A stretch of 64,000 nt of DNA from Streptomyces sp. NBC_01408 (GTDB taxonomy: Bacteria > Actinomycetota > Actinomycetes > Streptomycetales > Streptomycetaceae). Below the pieces are notes generated by a model. It was given only the letters and a program-made list of their open reading frames with translations. It had not been told where the DNA came from and did not search any database. This document shows, piece by piece, positions 46,733 to 55,212 of the stretch (positions within the stretch are counted from its first letter, which is position 1; every line of letters begins with the position of its first letter). The stretch spans positions 4,433,501 to 4,497,500 of the forward strand of contig NZ_JAPEPJ010000001.1 of NCBI RefSeq assembly GCF_026340255.1, in the 5' to 3' direction. Made by a program: the position numbers and the translations under genes.

Positions 46733-47708
46733 TTCGGAGCTCCTTGCTCGTGGGGAAGGTGGTGAAGATCCGGGTGGCGGGGATGCCGCTGTTGTCCAGG
46801 GCGCGTACGCAGGTGCGTACGCGGTGCTTCGTACCGGGCGCGGCCGGGTCGAAGATCAGGCCGGCGACCGAGCCGCTGTGGGCGATCTGTACGCCGGTCG
46901 CCCCCACCCGCCGGGAGATGTCGGTGAGCGTGTCGAACTCCGGGTGGCGCAGCAGCTGTTGGCCGCGCCAGGCACTGGCGGTGGCCACCTCCCCGAGCAG
47001 CGCCGCGTCACCGGTGGCCACCGCCCGGCGCAGCAGCGCGCGCAGCCGCTCGTAGGCGCGCACGTCGTTGTCGTCGTGGACCCGTACGGGCAGGGAGAGG
47101 GTGTCCACGGGCGCGCCCCCGCCGAGGGCGCAGCCCACGACGACCAGGGGCGGCAGGGCCGGGCCGAGGACGTCCAGGACCCGTCCCTCGCGCTGGGCGA
47201 ACAGCACCGGGCGGTCGTCGAGCATCAGGGGATCGCAGGCCAGCTCCGCCCGCACCGCCAGCCGGGCGATCGTGTCCGGCTCCAGGAGCAGGGCGTAGGA
47301 GCCCGCGACCGCGCGGATGGCGGCGATGACATCGCTGGTCGAGCTGCCCATGCCGAGGCCCACGGGGACGTCCCCCGTCAGCCGGAGCTCCCCGCCGCAG
47401 GGCGGCTCCCCGCGCCGCCGCGCGCACTCCTCGACGGCGAGGACCGCCGCCCTACGGGCCTTCGTCCGGCCGGCGGGCACGACGCCGAGCTGCTCCGCAC
47501 CGGCGTCCGGAGCGCGTACGAACTCGGCGCGGCTGCCCAGCCCGTCCAGGGGCAGGGTGACCAGGCCGGCGCACCTGCGTCCGGCGGCGTCGAGGAAGAC
47601 GCCCTGGAGGATCTCGCCGTGGTGGCAGGGGGCGTACCCGGTGCCGGTCCCGTGGGCGAGGGAGCCGGCACCGGCACCGGGTACGGTCCGGCGGGCGGCG
47701 GGGATCAC
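46695..47708 (-). CDS. GHMP-family small-molecule kinase (PduX-like)
   Basis: A 337-aa kinase. The ATP motif is PVGLGMGSSTSD (115-126); the N-terminal GTGYAPCHHGEILQG is like the PduX L-threonine kinase start, and a C-terminal glycine motif (IAHSGSVAGLIFD) is present. It would phosphorylate a hydroxyl of a small molecule such as serine or threonine. Linked by overlap to an SbnA-like enzyme that would need such a phosphate ester, it may supply its substrate. GTG at 47708 overlaps the previous stop (GTGA). Confidence 0.78.
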   Translation of the reverse strand: MIPAARRTVPGAGAGSLAHGTGTGYAPCHHGEILQGVFLDAAGRRCAGLVTLPLDGLGSRAEFVRAPDAGAEQLGVVPAGRTKARRAAVLAVEECARRRGEPPCGGELRLTGDVPVGLGMGSSTSDVIAAIRAVAGSYALLLEPDTIARLAVRAELACDPLMLDDRPVLFAQREGRVLDVLGPALPPLVVVGCALGGGAPVDTLSLPVRVHDDNDVRAYERLRALLRRAVATGDAALLGEVATASAWRGQQLLRHPEFDTLTDISRRVGATGVQIAHSGSVAGLIFDPAAPGTKHRVRTCVRALDNSGIPATRIFTTFPTSKELRNGPAHRGVGRPA

Positions 47709-48571
47709 GCGCCGCCCACCGTCCGGTAGCGGTACAGCGTGGTCGGGTCGGCGCTGAACTGGGAGAAGGGGAACGGCTCGGCGGAGAGCGCGGTCACGCC
47801 CGCCCCCAGGAAGGCGCGGGCCACGGCGCTGCCGCTCTGTGCGTAGACGACCAGGGGGACGCCCCGGGTGCGGCAGCGCTCGACGATGGTGTCGAACGAG
47901 CCGTTGCTGAGGGTCATTCCGGTGGCGACGACGGCCTCCGCCCGGTCCAGGACCTCGTGCATGTCGGTCGTGACCGGGTCTCCCCACTGGGTGGTCTTGA
48001 GGTTGAAGTCGCAGGGCAGCGGTATGCCGCCGCGCTCGCGGATCGCGGCGACCAGCGGGTTGACCACGCCGATGAGCCCGACCCGCGCGCCCTCCTCGAT
48101 GTCCAGCAGCCCGGCGATGGCCGCGTCGCGGGCCTTCGCGCGGACCTCCGGTGTCCCGGCGGGCAGGACGACCGGCTCGGCGTGCCCCGCCGCGGCGGCG
48201 GCGCGGTGCGGGTGCGCCTCGGAGAGGTAGGCGTCGAGCGCCGCCATCCGCAGCGGGCGGGGAGCCTCGCGCAGCAGGACGTCGAGCGGGGTGCCGGAGG
48301 AGTCCCGGCAGACGGCCGGGTCGATCTCGCCGGCTTCGAAGGCGCAGCCGCCGAAGGAGCCGCCGAGGCGGACGAGTACGTACTGGTTGAGGTAGGTGGT
48401 GTCGCCGCCGGCCAGCCGGGTGCCGTGATGGATCCAGAACACGCTGGTCGCGACGAGGGTGGAGGGCAGCGGGCCGCGCTCGCCGGCCAGTACGGAGGCC
48501 GTCAGGGCCTCCACGGTCCGTACGTCGCCTACGTTCCCGGCGGCGGCGGCAGTGGTGGTGGGTGTGGTCAT
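47705..48571 (-). CDS. DUF364-type protein (putative heavy-metal chelation, Rossmann-like)
   Basis: A 288-aa protein. The N-terminal part (~20-120) with VFWIHHGTRL and TYLNQYVLVRLGGSFGGCAF resembles DUF4213, and the rest resembles DUF364: GARVGLIGVVNPLVAAIRERG, RAEAVVATGMTLSNGSFDTI, VVYAQSGSAV. DUF364 is annotated as putative heavy-metal chelation, with no firm function. It sits between the importer ATPase (50-nt gap) and the kinase (overlap), so it should belong to the same pathway. ATG 48571 chosen for AAGGA 8 nt upstream; ATG 48589 is possible. Confidence 0.75.
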   Translation of the reverse strand: MTTPTTTAAAAGNVGDVRTVEALTASVLAGERGPLPSTLVATSVFWIHHGTRLAGGDTTYLNQYVLVRLGGSFGGCAFEAGEIDPAVCRDSSGTPLDVLLREAPRPLRMAALDAYLSEAHPHRAAAAAGHAEPVVLPAGTPEVRAKARDAAIAGLLDIEEGARVGLIGVVNPLVAAIRERGGIPLPCDFNLKTTQWGDPVTTDMHEVLDRAEAVVATGMTLSNGSFDTIVERCRTRGVPLVVYAQSGSAVARAFLGAGVTALSAEPFPFSQFSADPTTLYRYRTVGGA

Positions 48572-48621
48572 CGCAGGATTCCTTGTCATACGGGATGCGG
48601 GGGATTCGGGAGATACAGGGG

Positions 48622-49431
48622 TCACAGGGCGAGCGGGGCGGGTGAGGTGAGCGGGGCGGGTGAGGCCTGGACGGGCCGGCGGTAGGCGACCGCCGGGTTG
48701 CCCAGCGCGTCGGTGGCGAGCTCGGCGTCCACCTCGAAGACCTCGGCGAGCCGCTCGGAGGTGAGGACGGCCTCCGGGGTGCCGCAGGCCACCGCGCGCC
48801 CGCGGTGCATCAGCACCAGCCGGTCGCAGTACCGGGCGGCCAGCGACAGGTCGTGCAGCGCCACCAGGACCGTCCGGTCGGTGCCGGCCAGCAGTTCCAT
48901 CAGCTCCAACTGGTGTTTGACGTCGAGGTGGTTGGTGGGTTCGTCGAGGAGCAGGCCGTACGGCTGCTGGGCCAGCGCCCGGGCGATGTGGGCGCGCTGC
49001 CGTTCGCCGCCCGACAGGGCCCGCCAGGACCGGCCGGCGAGTGCGGTGAGCCCGACGCGGTCCAGCGCGGCGGCGACCACGGCCCGGTCGGCGGCGTCGG
49101 GTCCCCGCCAGCGGTCCCGGAACGGGGTCCGCCCCAGCCCCACGACGTCGGCGACGCGCAGATCGCTGTCGGCGCCGGAGTCCTGCTCGACGAAGGCGAC
49201 ATGGCGGGCGATGCGCCGGGCGCTCCAGCCCCGGACGCACCGGCCGTCGTAGGAGACGGTGCCCGTGTCCGGGACGCGCAGGCCCGCCAGACAGCGCAAC
49301 AGGCTCGACTTCCCCGATCCGTTGGGGCCGAGCAGCCCGACCGTCTCGCCCGGTGCGATGTCGAGGCCGACCTCGCGGACGACGCTCGTGCCCGCCACCG
49401 ACCAGCTCAGCCCTTCGGCGGTGATCCTCAC
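48622..49431 (-). CDS. FecE/BtuD-type ABC transporter ATP-binding protein
   Basis: A 269-aa ATPase of the siderophore/cobalamin importer class. Walker A GPNGSGKSS (35-43), signature LSGGERQ, Walker B GLLLDEPTNHLD, H-loop LVALHDLSLA. It drives uptake through the FecCD permease encoded just upstream; GTG at 49431 overlaps that stop. The last residues are a Pro/Ala repeat (ASPAPLTSPAPLAL) encoded by a duplicated segment. Confidence 0.9.
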   Translation of the reverse strand: MRITAEGLSWSVAGTSVVREVGLDIAPGETVGLLGPNGSGKSSLLRCLAGLRVPDTGTVSYDGRCVRGWSARRIARHVAFVEQDSGADSDLRVADVVGLGRTPFRDRWRGPDAADRAVVAAALDRVGLTALAGRSWRALSGGERQRAHIARALAQQPYGLLLDEPTNHLDVKHQLELMELLAGTDRTVLVALHDLSLAARYCDRLVLMHRGRAVACGTPEAVLTSERLAEVFEVDAELATDALGNPAVAYRRPVQASPAPLTSPAPLAL

Positions 49432-50582
49432 AGCTCACCCCGCTTGCGCAGGACGAGCAGGAAGAGCGGTACGCCGAGCAGGGCGGTGATCACGCCCACC
49501 GGCACCTCCCGGGGCGCGAAGGCCACGCGGGCCAGCGCGTCCGTCCACACCAGGAACACCGCGCCGCTCAGGGCCGCGTAGGGCAGCAGCACCCGGTGCA
49601 GCGGTCCGACCAGGAACCGCACCCCGTGGGGCACGATCAGCCCGACGAACCCGATGGCCCCGACGGTCGCCACCGCCACCGCGGTCAGCACGGCCGTCAC
49701 CACGAGCATCAGCAGCCTCGTGCGCCGTACGCCGACCCCCAGGGAGGCGGCGGTGTCCGCGCCGAACGCGAGCCCGTCGAGAGCGCCCGCGCGGAGCCAG
49801 GCGGCAGCCAGCCCGAGGGGCGTGACGGCCGCGCAGACCGCGACGGCGTCCCAGCGGGCCGGCGCCATCGAGCCCAACAGCCAGTGGGTGACCGCCCGGG
49901 TGGTGTCCGCGTCCGCCGAGGCCATGAGGACCAGTGAGGTCAGCGCGGTGAAGAGCTGGCCCACGACCACACCGGTCAGGACGATCCGGACCGAGTCCAG
50001 GCCGGTCCTGCGCAGCAGCAGCATCAGCAGGGCGAACGAGAGCAGTGCCCCGGCCAGCGCTCCACCGGTGATCCCGAGCGTGCCCGCCCCGACGCCGAGG
50101 ACGACCACGGTGACGGCGCCGGCCGAGGCTCCCGAGGAGACGCCGAGCAGGTAGGGGTCCGCGAGGGCGTTACGGGTGACCGCCTGGAGCACCGTGCCGC
50201 ACACGGCGAGCGAAGCGCCGACCAGGGCCGCCATCAGGACGCGCGGGAGCCGCAGGTCCCAGACGAGCGAGTCGACGAGCGGTGGCAGGGGTTCGACGTC
50301 CAGGCCGAGCCGGGCACCGAGCACCCTGCCGAGGTCGGCCCATCCCACGTCCGCCGTGCCGATCCGTACGGACGCGGCCACCGAGGCGGCCAGCGCGGCC
50401 GCGGCGAGGACGAACAGCCCGGCCTGCGCGGGCCCGGACCGGCCGGCGGGAGCCGGCGGGGCAGGGGCCTCGGCGCAGGCCACGGTGACGGCCTGCCCGG
50501 CCGCCCGGCGGGCCGCCGGGTGCAGCAGGTCCACCGGTCCGGGACGGGCGGCCTCCGTGTCCGTGTCCGTGTCAGCGGACAT
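49428..50582 (-). CDS. FecCD-family permease for a metal chelate
   Basis: A 384-aa permease with about ten membrane helices. Family marks: LRLPRVLMAALVGASLAVCGTVLQAVTRNALADPYLLGVSSGAS and GAIGFVGLIVPHGVRFLVG. The ~50-residue N-terminus is hydrophilic (MSADTDTDTEAARPG). It forms the channel of a siderophore-type importer. ATG at 50582 overlaps the lipoprotein gene by 11 nt. Confidence 0.9.
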   Translation of the reverse strand: MSADTDTDTEAARPGPVDLLHPAARRAAGQAVTVACAEAPAPPAPAGRSGPAQAGLFVLAAAALAASVAASVRIGTADVGWADLGRVLGARLGLDVEPLPPLVDSLVWDLRLPRVLMAALVGASLAVCGTVLQAVTRNALADPYLLGVSSGASAGAVTVVVLGVGAGTLGITGGALAGALLSFALLMLLLRRTGLDSVRIVLTGVVVGQLFTALTSLVLMASADADTTRAVTHWLLGSMAPARWDAVAVCAAVTPLGLAAAWLRAGALDGLAFGADTAASLGVGVRRTRLLMLVVTAVLTAVAVATVGAIGFVGLIVPHGVRFLVGPLHRVLLPYAALSGAVFLVWTDALARVAFAPREVPVGVITALLGVPLFLLVLRKRGEL

Positions 50583-51627
50583 GCCCGAGGTCCTTCATCC
50601 CCGCCGCCAGCAGGCCGAGCGCGTGCACGGAGCGGACGGACGGGTCCAGTTCGATCCCCGGCACCTCGATGATCTTGCGGTCGCGTACGGCGGCCAGCTG
50701 GGAGACGACCGGGTGCCCGGCCATCGCTGCGCGCTTCTCGGCGGCGCTGTCGCCCGGGCGGCCGCGCTCGGACAGGTCGCCGATGACGATGAAGTCCGGG
50801 TCGCGCCGGGCGACTTCCTCCCAGGAGACCTCCGGCCAGTCCTCGTTCACGTCGTCGAAGGCGTTCTTCGCGCCGACGATCCGGCTCATCTCGCTGGGCA
50901 GGCCGGTCCCGCCCGCGACGTACGGCATGCCGTTGAAGACGGAGTAGAGGTAGACGACGGTCGGCTGGTCCTCGGCCTGCGAACCGTTCCCCGCGGCCTT
51001 CTCTCCGTCCTTCTCCCCGGCTTTCTCCCCGGCCTTCGCGACAGCGGCGCGCTGCTCGGCGGCGAGCTTGCCGGCCCGTTCTTCGGCGCCGAAGACCTTG
51101 CCGAGGTTCTCGTAGTCGGCGAAGAGCAGGTCGAAGGGGGTCCTGCCGGGCTCGTTCTGCTGCGGGCAGTCGACGGCGCTGACGAAGGTGGGGACCTTGA
51201 GCGCGCCCAGCTCCTCGCGGGTGCCCGCCCGGTCCTTGGTGAAGAGGTCGGTGGATCCCGCGACGACGAAGTCGGGTGTGGCGGCGCGCAGCTGCTCGCC
51301 GGTGGCGATCTTCGGGGCGAGGACCGGGATCTTGGCGTAGGAGTCCTGGTACTGCGGCGGGATCTTCGTCTTCAGATTGGCCGTTCCGGCCATCCGGTCC
51401 TGGAGTCCGAGCTCCAGCAGGATCTCGGTCGAGGCCTGGTCCAGGGCCACGGCCCGCCGGGGCGGGGCGTCGAAGGACTGCTGCAGTCCGCAGCTGGTGA
51501 GGGTCGTCGTGGCGGCGTTCGCGGCAGTGGGCCTGCCGGCCGAGGAGGAGCCCTCGGTGGCTGCCGAGCAGCCCGCCGTCGCGAGGACGACGGTGAGGGC
51601 GATGCCGAAGCGGGCGGGGTGGCGCAT
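50572..51627 (-). CDS. FecB-type metal-chelate-binding lipoprotein
   Basis: A 351-aa substrate-binding lipoprotein. The lipobox is LATAGC with Cys20 as lipidation site; the body has the periplasmic-binding (type III) pattern: RAVALDQASTEILLELGL, TPDFVVAGSTDL, RDPDFIVIGDL. A low-complexity Gly-Glu-Lys insert (~198-221) is odd for the family. It captures a metal complex for the FecCD/ATPase pair. ATG 51627 has GGAG 5 nt upstream; the lipobox fixes the start. First gene of the operon and next to a Zur-like site. Confidence 0.88.
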   Translation of the reverse strand: MRHPARFGIALTVVLATAGCSAATEGSSSAGRPTAANAATTTLTSCGLQQSFDAPPRRAVALDQASTEILLELGLQDRMAGTANLKTKIPPQYQDSYAKIPVLAPKIATGEQLRAATPDFVVAGSTDLFTKDRAGTREELGALKVPTFVSAVDCPQQNEPGRTPFDLLFADYENLGKVFGAEERAGKLAAEQRAAVAKAGEKAGEKDGEKAAGNGSQAEDQPTVVYLYSVFNGMPYVAGGTGLPSEMSRIVGAKNAFDDVNEDWPEVSWEEVARRDPDFIVIGDLSERGRPGDSAAEKRAAMAGHPVVSQLAAVRDRKIIEVPGIELDPSVRSVHALGLLAAGMKDLGHVR

Positions 51628-51703
51628 GGGTTCTCCGGTCTGGAGGGGCGTGGCGTGGGCGTTGTCGTGCACCGGGCAGGAGTGCCGCGTTCGAAGGGTA
51701 CTG

Positions 51704-51724
51704 TAATGGTTATCGTTTTCATTA
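51704..51724. promoter_or_regulatory. Zur-like palindrome between the FecB operon and the MFS gene
   Basis: TAATG-N11-CATTA symmetry around the 15-mer TGGTTATCGTTTTCA (51707-51721). It shares TGG--ATCGTTT-CA with the ribosomal Zur-type box at 19736-19750 and lies in an AT-rich island, 77 nt from the FecB start and 142 nt from the MFS start. A TACAGT -10 for the FecB operon abuts it (51705-51700). Confidence 0.65.
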
Positions 51725-51865
51725 ATCCATTCCGGGGGGCGCCTCGCCGACGCGCGCCCCGGGATACCTGCCGACAAGCCCGGCCCCAACAGCCCTGATG
51801 GCGAAGGTCGTTGAGACCCGACCGGGGTGGTCCGCGCTGATCCGTGAACAAAGGAGCATCACACC

Positions 51866-53134
51866 GTGGCGACTTCACCCGCGCCCACCGCGACCGAGAC
51901 CGATCCGCCCCCGTCGCCTCCCGTCCTGCGCGACGTGGCGTTCCTGCGCCTGTGGTCGGGTACCACCGCCTCCGGGCTCGCCACCTGGGCGCTGCCCTTC
52001 GTCCTCGGCCTCGCGGTGCTCCACCGGGAGCTCAGCCCGGCCGGTCTCGGCCTGGTCCTGGCCGCACGGACCCTCGGATTCCTGGCCGCCGTCGTCGTGG
52101 GCGGGGTCCTTGCCGACCGCCACTCCCGGCGGGTGGTCGTCCTCTGGTCGGGGCTCGCCGCCGCGGCCGCCGCGCCGCTGCTCGCCGCCGGACTGGGCCG
52201 GTCCGTCCTGCTCATGACCTGCGCCGCCGCCCTGGCGGGGGCCGGTCAGGGAGCCTGCCGCCCCGCCTTCCAGGCGCTCACCGCCGAGACCGTCGCCCCC
52301 GATCGCAGGCAGCAGGCCAACGCCGCGATGACCCTGGCCGTCCGCAGCTCCACGCTGGCCGGCCCCGCCCTGACCGCGCTGCTCGCCGCCTTCCTCGACA
52401 TCCGGACCCTGCTGATGGGTATCGGCCTGCTGTGGCTCGTCGCCGCGCTCGTGCCGGGCCGGGGCGCCGGGAACGCCCCGGTCTCCGCGGCCGCCGTCGG
52501 TCCGGCCCCCCGGGCCTCCTTCCGTGCGGAATTCGTGGACGGCATACGCGAAGCCCGCCGCCACCCGTGGTTCCTCGCCGGCCTCGCCGCGCTGACGGCG
52601 GTCATCTCACTGGGCTACTCCGCGACCAGCGTCGCCCTGCCGCTGATCAGCCGGGACCGCTACGGCACGGAGTGGGTGCTGGCCGCGGCCATGACGGCGT
52701 ACACGGTCGGCGCGCTCGGCGGGGCCCTGGTCATCGCCCGCTGGCGGCCCCGCGCCCAGGGCTGGGCCGCGTTCGCCGGGCTCGCCGCGTACGGCTTCGC
52801 GCCGCTGAGCCTCATGCTGCCCGTGCACCCCGCCGTGGTGGTCGTCGCGTACGCCGTCGCCGGGATCGGGATCGAACTGTTCAACGTGCCCTGGTTCACG
52901 GCCACGCAGCGCGAGGTCGCCCCGGACAAGCTGGCGCGGGTCTCCTCGCTGGACTTCCTGGTCTCCTACGGCCTGGCCCCGGTCGGCCTGGCCCTGATCG
53001 CCCCCGGCGTCAGCGTCTTCGGCGTCACACCGGTCCTCGCCGTGTGCGCCGCCGCCTGTTTCCTCGTACCGGCCGCCGCAGCGCTGGTTCCGACGGCCCG
53101 CCACTTCGCCCGTACGCCTGCCGCGTCCGACTGA
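51866..53134 (+). CDS. MFS exporter (EntS-like)
   Basis: A 422-aa 12-helix transporter of the MFS_3 group that includes the enterobactin exporter EntS. GVLADRHSRRVVVLWSG is the A-loop motif between helices 2 and 3. Divergent from the metal-chelate operon and sharing its Zur-like site, it is the natural candidate for exporting a metallophore. GTG at 51866 has AAAGGAG about 8 nt upstream. Substrate inferred from context only. Confidence 0.85.
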   Translation: MATSPAPTATETDPPPSPPVLRDVAFLRLWSGTTASGLATWALPFVLGLAVLHRELSPAGLGLVLAARTLGFLAAVVVGGVLADRHSRRVVVLWSGLAAAAAAPLLAAGLGRSVLLMTCAAALAGAGQGACRPAFQALTAETVAPDRRQQANAAMTLAVRSSTLAGPALTALLAAFLDIRTLLMGIGLLWLVAALVPGRGAGNAPVSAAAVGPAPRASFRAEFVDGIREARRHPWFLAGLAALTAVISLGYSATSVALPLISRDRYGTEWVLAAAMTAYTVGALGGALVIARWRPRAQGWAAFAGLAAYGFAPLSLMLPVHPAVVVVAYAVAGIGIELFNVPWFTATQREVAPDKLARVSSLDFLVSYGLAPVGLALIAPGVSVFGVTPVLAVCAAACFLVPAAAALVPTARHFARTPAASD

Positions 53135-53136
53135 GC

Positions 53137-53174
53137 CCGTACGGCCCCGGCTGCTCTCAGCCGGGGCCGTACGG
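53137..53174. terminator. Bidirectional hairpin between MFS and ctaA
   Basis: Perfect 17-bp stem CCGTACGGCCCCGGCTG / CAGCCGGGGCCGTACGG with loop CTCT, between convergent genes. Confidence 0.85.
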
Positions 53175-53199
53175 TCAGTGCAGTCAGTGCAGTCCGTGC
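53175..53199. repeat. Tandem 9-mer repeat
   Basis: TCAGTGCAG is repeated twice in tandem with a third partial unit (TCCGTGC), directly after the hairpin and before the ctaA stop. Probably slippage; no function inferred. Confidence 0.5.
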
Positions 53200-53201
53200 G
53201 A

Positions 53202-54212
53202 TCAGGTGTGCGCGGCCTCGCTCCGCGCGCCGTGCGGTGCCGCTGCGGCGAGCGGACGCGGGAATCCGGGATCCGCCCGCTTGAGCGTGAGGTGCACCTG
53301 GAGTACGCCGATCCACACGAGGGCCGACCCCAGCAGATGGAGGACGACGGCGAGCGAAGGCAGGCCCGTCAGCGACTGCACCAGCCCCACCGCCCCCTGC
53401 GCCAGGAGCACGGCGAGGAAGAGGACCGTCTTGGCGCGCGCGTCGCCGAAGCCTTCCCGGGGCAGCGCGGCCAGTAGACAGCAGGCCAGGACCAGGACCG
53501 TCGCGGCCAGCACGCCGTGCACGACGGTCACGGCCGTCCAGTTGAAGGGCATGCGCTCCACATCGGAGGAGTCGCCGGCGTGCGGGCCGGTCCCCGTGGC
53601 GAGGGTGCCCACGACGACCAGCACGGCCGTCACCGCGACGAGGGCCACCGAAAGGGACCGGCAGCGCGCGGGCAGCCGCGGGCCGTCCGGGGTCGGCGCG
53701 TCCCCTTCTCCACCCACGTTCCCTTCTCCACCTGCGTCGGCGCACGCCGCGTGCCAGGTGTACACGGCGGCGGTGAGCAGCAGCGTGGCCGCCAGGAAGT
53801 GCGCGGCCACGATGTACGGGCTCAGCCGCATCCACACGGTGACTCCGCCGACGATCGCGTTCAGCACGACGATCCAGAACTGCGCCCAGGCGCCGCGCAG
53901 CACCGAGGGCGCCGGCTCCTTCTGGAGGCGGGCGGTGATGATGACCCACCCCACCACGGCGCACAGTGCCCCGGTGAGCAGCCTGTTGCCGAACTCGATC
54001 GCTCCGTGCAGGCCCATCTCCGCCGTCGGGGCCAGGGTCTCTCCCGTGCACATGGGCCAGTCGGTACAGCCGAGCCCGGAGCCGGTGACGCGCACGATGC
54101 CACCGGTGACGGTGATCGCGATGCTCGCCACCACCGAGACCAGTGCGGCCAGCCTGACGGCTCTGGTGTCGAGCGAGTACCTGCCGGCCAGCCATGAGAG
54201 GGGAGTTTGCAC
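53202..54212 (-). CDS. ctaA: Heme A synthase (COX15/CtaA)
   Basis: A 336-aa eight-helix membrane enzyme that oxidises the heme O methyl group to give heme A for aa3 oxidase. Key marks: GGIVRVTGSGLGCTDWPMC at the first extracytoplasmic loop (with the conserved cysteine pair), EFGNRLLTG and VVHGVLA / VLHLLGSALVW with heme-ligand histidines. A Gly/Glu-rich loop (~160-180) is an unusual insert. GTG at 54212 has AAGGAAGG 7 nt upstream. Confidence 0.9.
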   Translation of the reverse strand: MQTPLSWLAGRYSLDTRAVRLAALVSVVASIAITVTGGIVRVTGSGLGCTDWPMCTGETLAPTAEMGLHGAIEFGNRLLTGALCAVVGWVIITARLQKEPAPSVLRGAWAQFWIVVLNAIVGGVTVWMRLSPYIVAAHFLAATLLLTAAVYTWHAACADAGGEGNVGGEGDAPTPDGPRLPARCRSLSVALVAVTAVLVVVGTLATGTGPHAGDSSDVERMPFNWTAVTVVHGVLAATVLVLACCLLAALPREGFGDARAKTVLFLAVLLAQGAVGLVQSLTGLPSLAVVLHLLGSALVWIGVLQVHLTLKRADPGFPRPLAAAAPHGARSEAAHT

Positions 54213-54370
54213 GATCAGCCTTCCTTGCGGAGCGGAACCCCCAGCGTACGCGGCACGCTTGGGCCGGCCTGATGGGGCATCACCCCTGGCCGGTCCAGGC
54301 CTGGTGAGGTGTCCCCAGGCCTGGACGGCGGAGCGGGCGGGTGGCGGCCCTTCGGACTTACTCGTCCGGA

Positions 54371-55069
54371 TCAGGCCGCCGACGGTACGAGGGCCGCCGC
54401 CCGGGTCCGCGGGGCGCCGCGCCCGGCGGGGCGCGGGGCCGGGCCGGCCGGTTCGGCGGCTTGCGGCCCGGTGTCCGTCAGGAGGGCGATGAGGGAGGTG
54501 CGGGCGCGGGCCACGCGGGAGCGGACGGTGCCGACGGGGCAGCCGACGGCCTCCGCCGCCTCGGCGTAGGGCAGGCCCAGGAGCTGGGTGAGGACGAAGG
54601 CCTCCCGGCGCTCGGCCGGGATGGCCGCCAGGAGTTCCGCCAGCGCGACGCCGTCCTCGAAGCCGGGGACGTCGTACGTCTGCGCCTGCTCGGCGGCCGC
54701 CTGCCAGTCGTCGCGGTCCGACAGCCGGGGCCGCGCGGCCGCGTGCCGGAAGCTGTCCACGACGGTGCGGCGGGCGATGGACAGCAGCCAGGTGCGGGCG
54801 GAGGAGCGGCCTTCGAAACGGGGGAGCGCGGCGAGCGCACGGAGGAACACGTCCTGGGTGAGGTCGTCGGCCGACTGGGGGTCGGCGCTGAGGTAGGCCA
54901 CGTAGCGCCACACGTCGCGCTGCAGGGCGCGGATGAAACGGTCGGCCTTCGCGGGGTCGCCGTCGCGGGCGTCGAGCGCCAGGAGGGTGACGGCCGCGTC
55001 GGAGCCGGGGGTGTGCCGGGCCGGCTGCCGGGCGGCGGGACGGTACGGGGTGGTCAGGGCAGGAGTCAT
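54371..55069 (-). CDS. ECF-type RNA polymerase sigma factor
   Basis: A 232-aa sigma-70 family factor. Region 2 (~45-110): DRFIRALQRDVWRYVAYL, DDLTQDVFLRALAALPRF, TWLLSIARRTVVDSFR. Region 4 (~145-200): PAERREAFVLTQLLGLPYAEAAEAVGCPVGTVRSRVARAR. No anti-sigma gene follows; the gene before it encodes a membrane protein that could be a regulator. ATG at 55069, AAGGA about 11 nt upstream. Confidence 0.9.
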   Translation of the reverse strand: MTPALTTPYRPAARQPARHTPGSDAAVTLLALDARDGDPAKADRFIRALQRDVWRYVAYLSADPQSADDLTQDVFLRALAALPRFEGRSSARTWLLSIARRTVVDSFRHAAARPRLSDRDDWQAAAEQAQTYDVPGFEDGVALAELLAAIPAERREAFVLTQLLGLPYAEAAEAVGCPVGTVRSRVARARTSLIALLTDTGPQAAEPAGPAPRPAGRGAPRTRAAALVPSAA

Positions 55070-55212
55070 CGCCACAAGGTCCTTACGGGCAAGGGGTGTC
55101 CGGCGCCGCGCGCGGCGGGGCCGGTGAAGGGGTAGCGGCCTGCCGGAGGGCACGGCCGATGCCCGAGGCGCGACGGGAGACAGCCGTCAGCGTGCGCTCG
55201 GGGAACCAGCTG

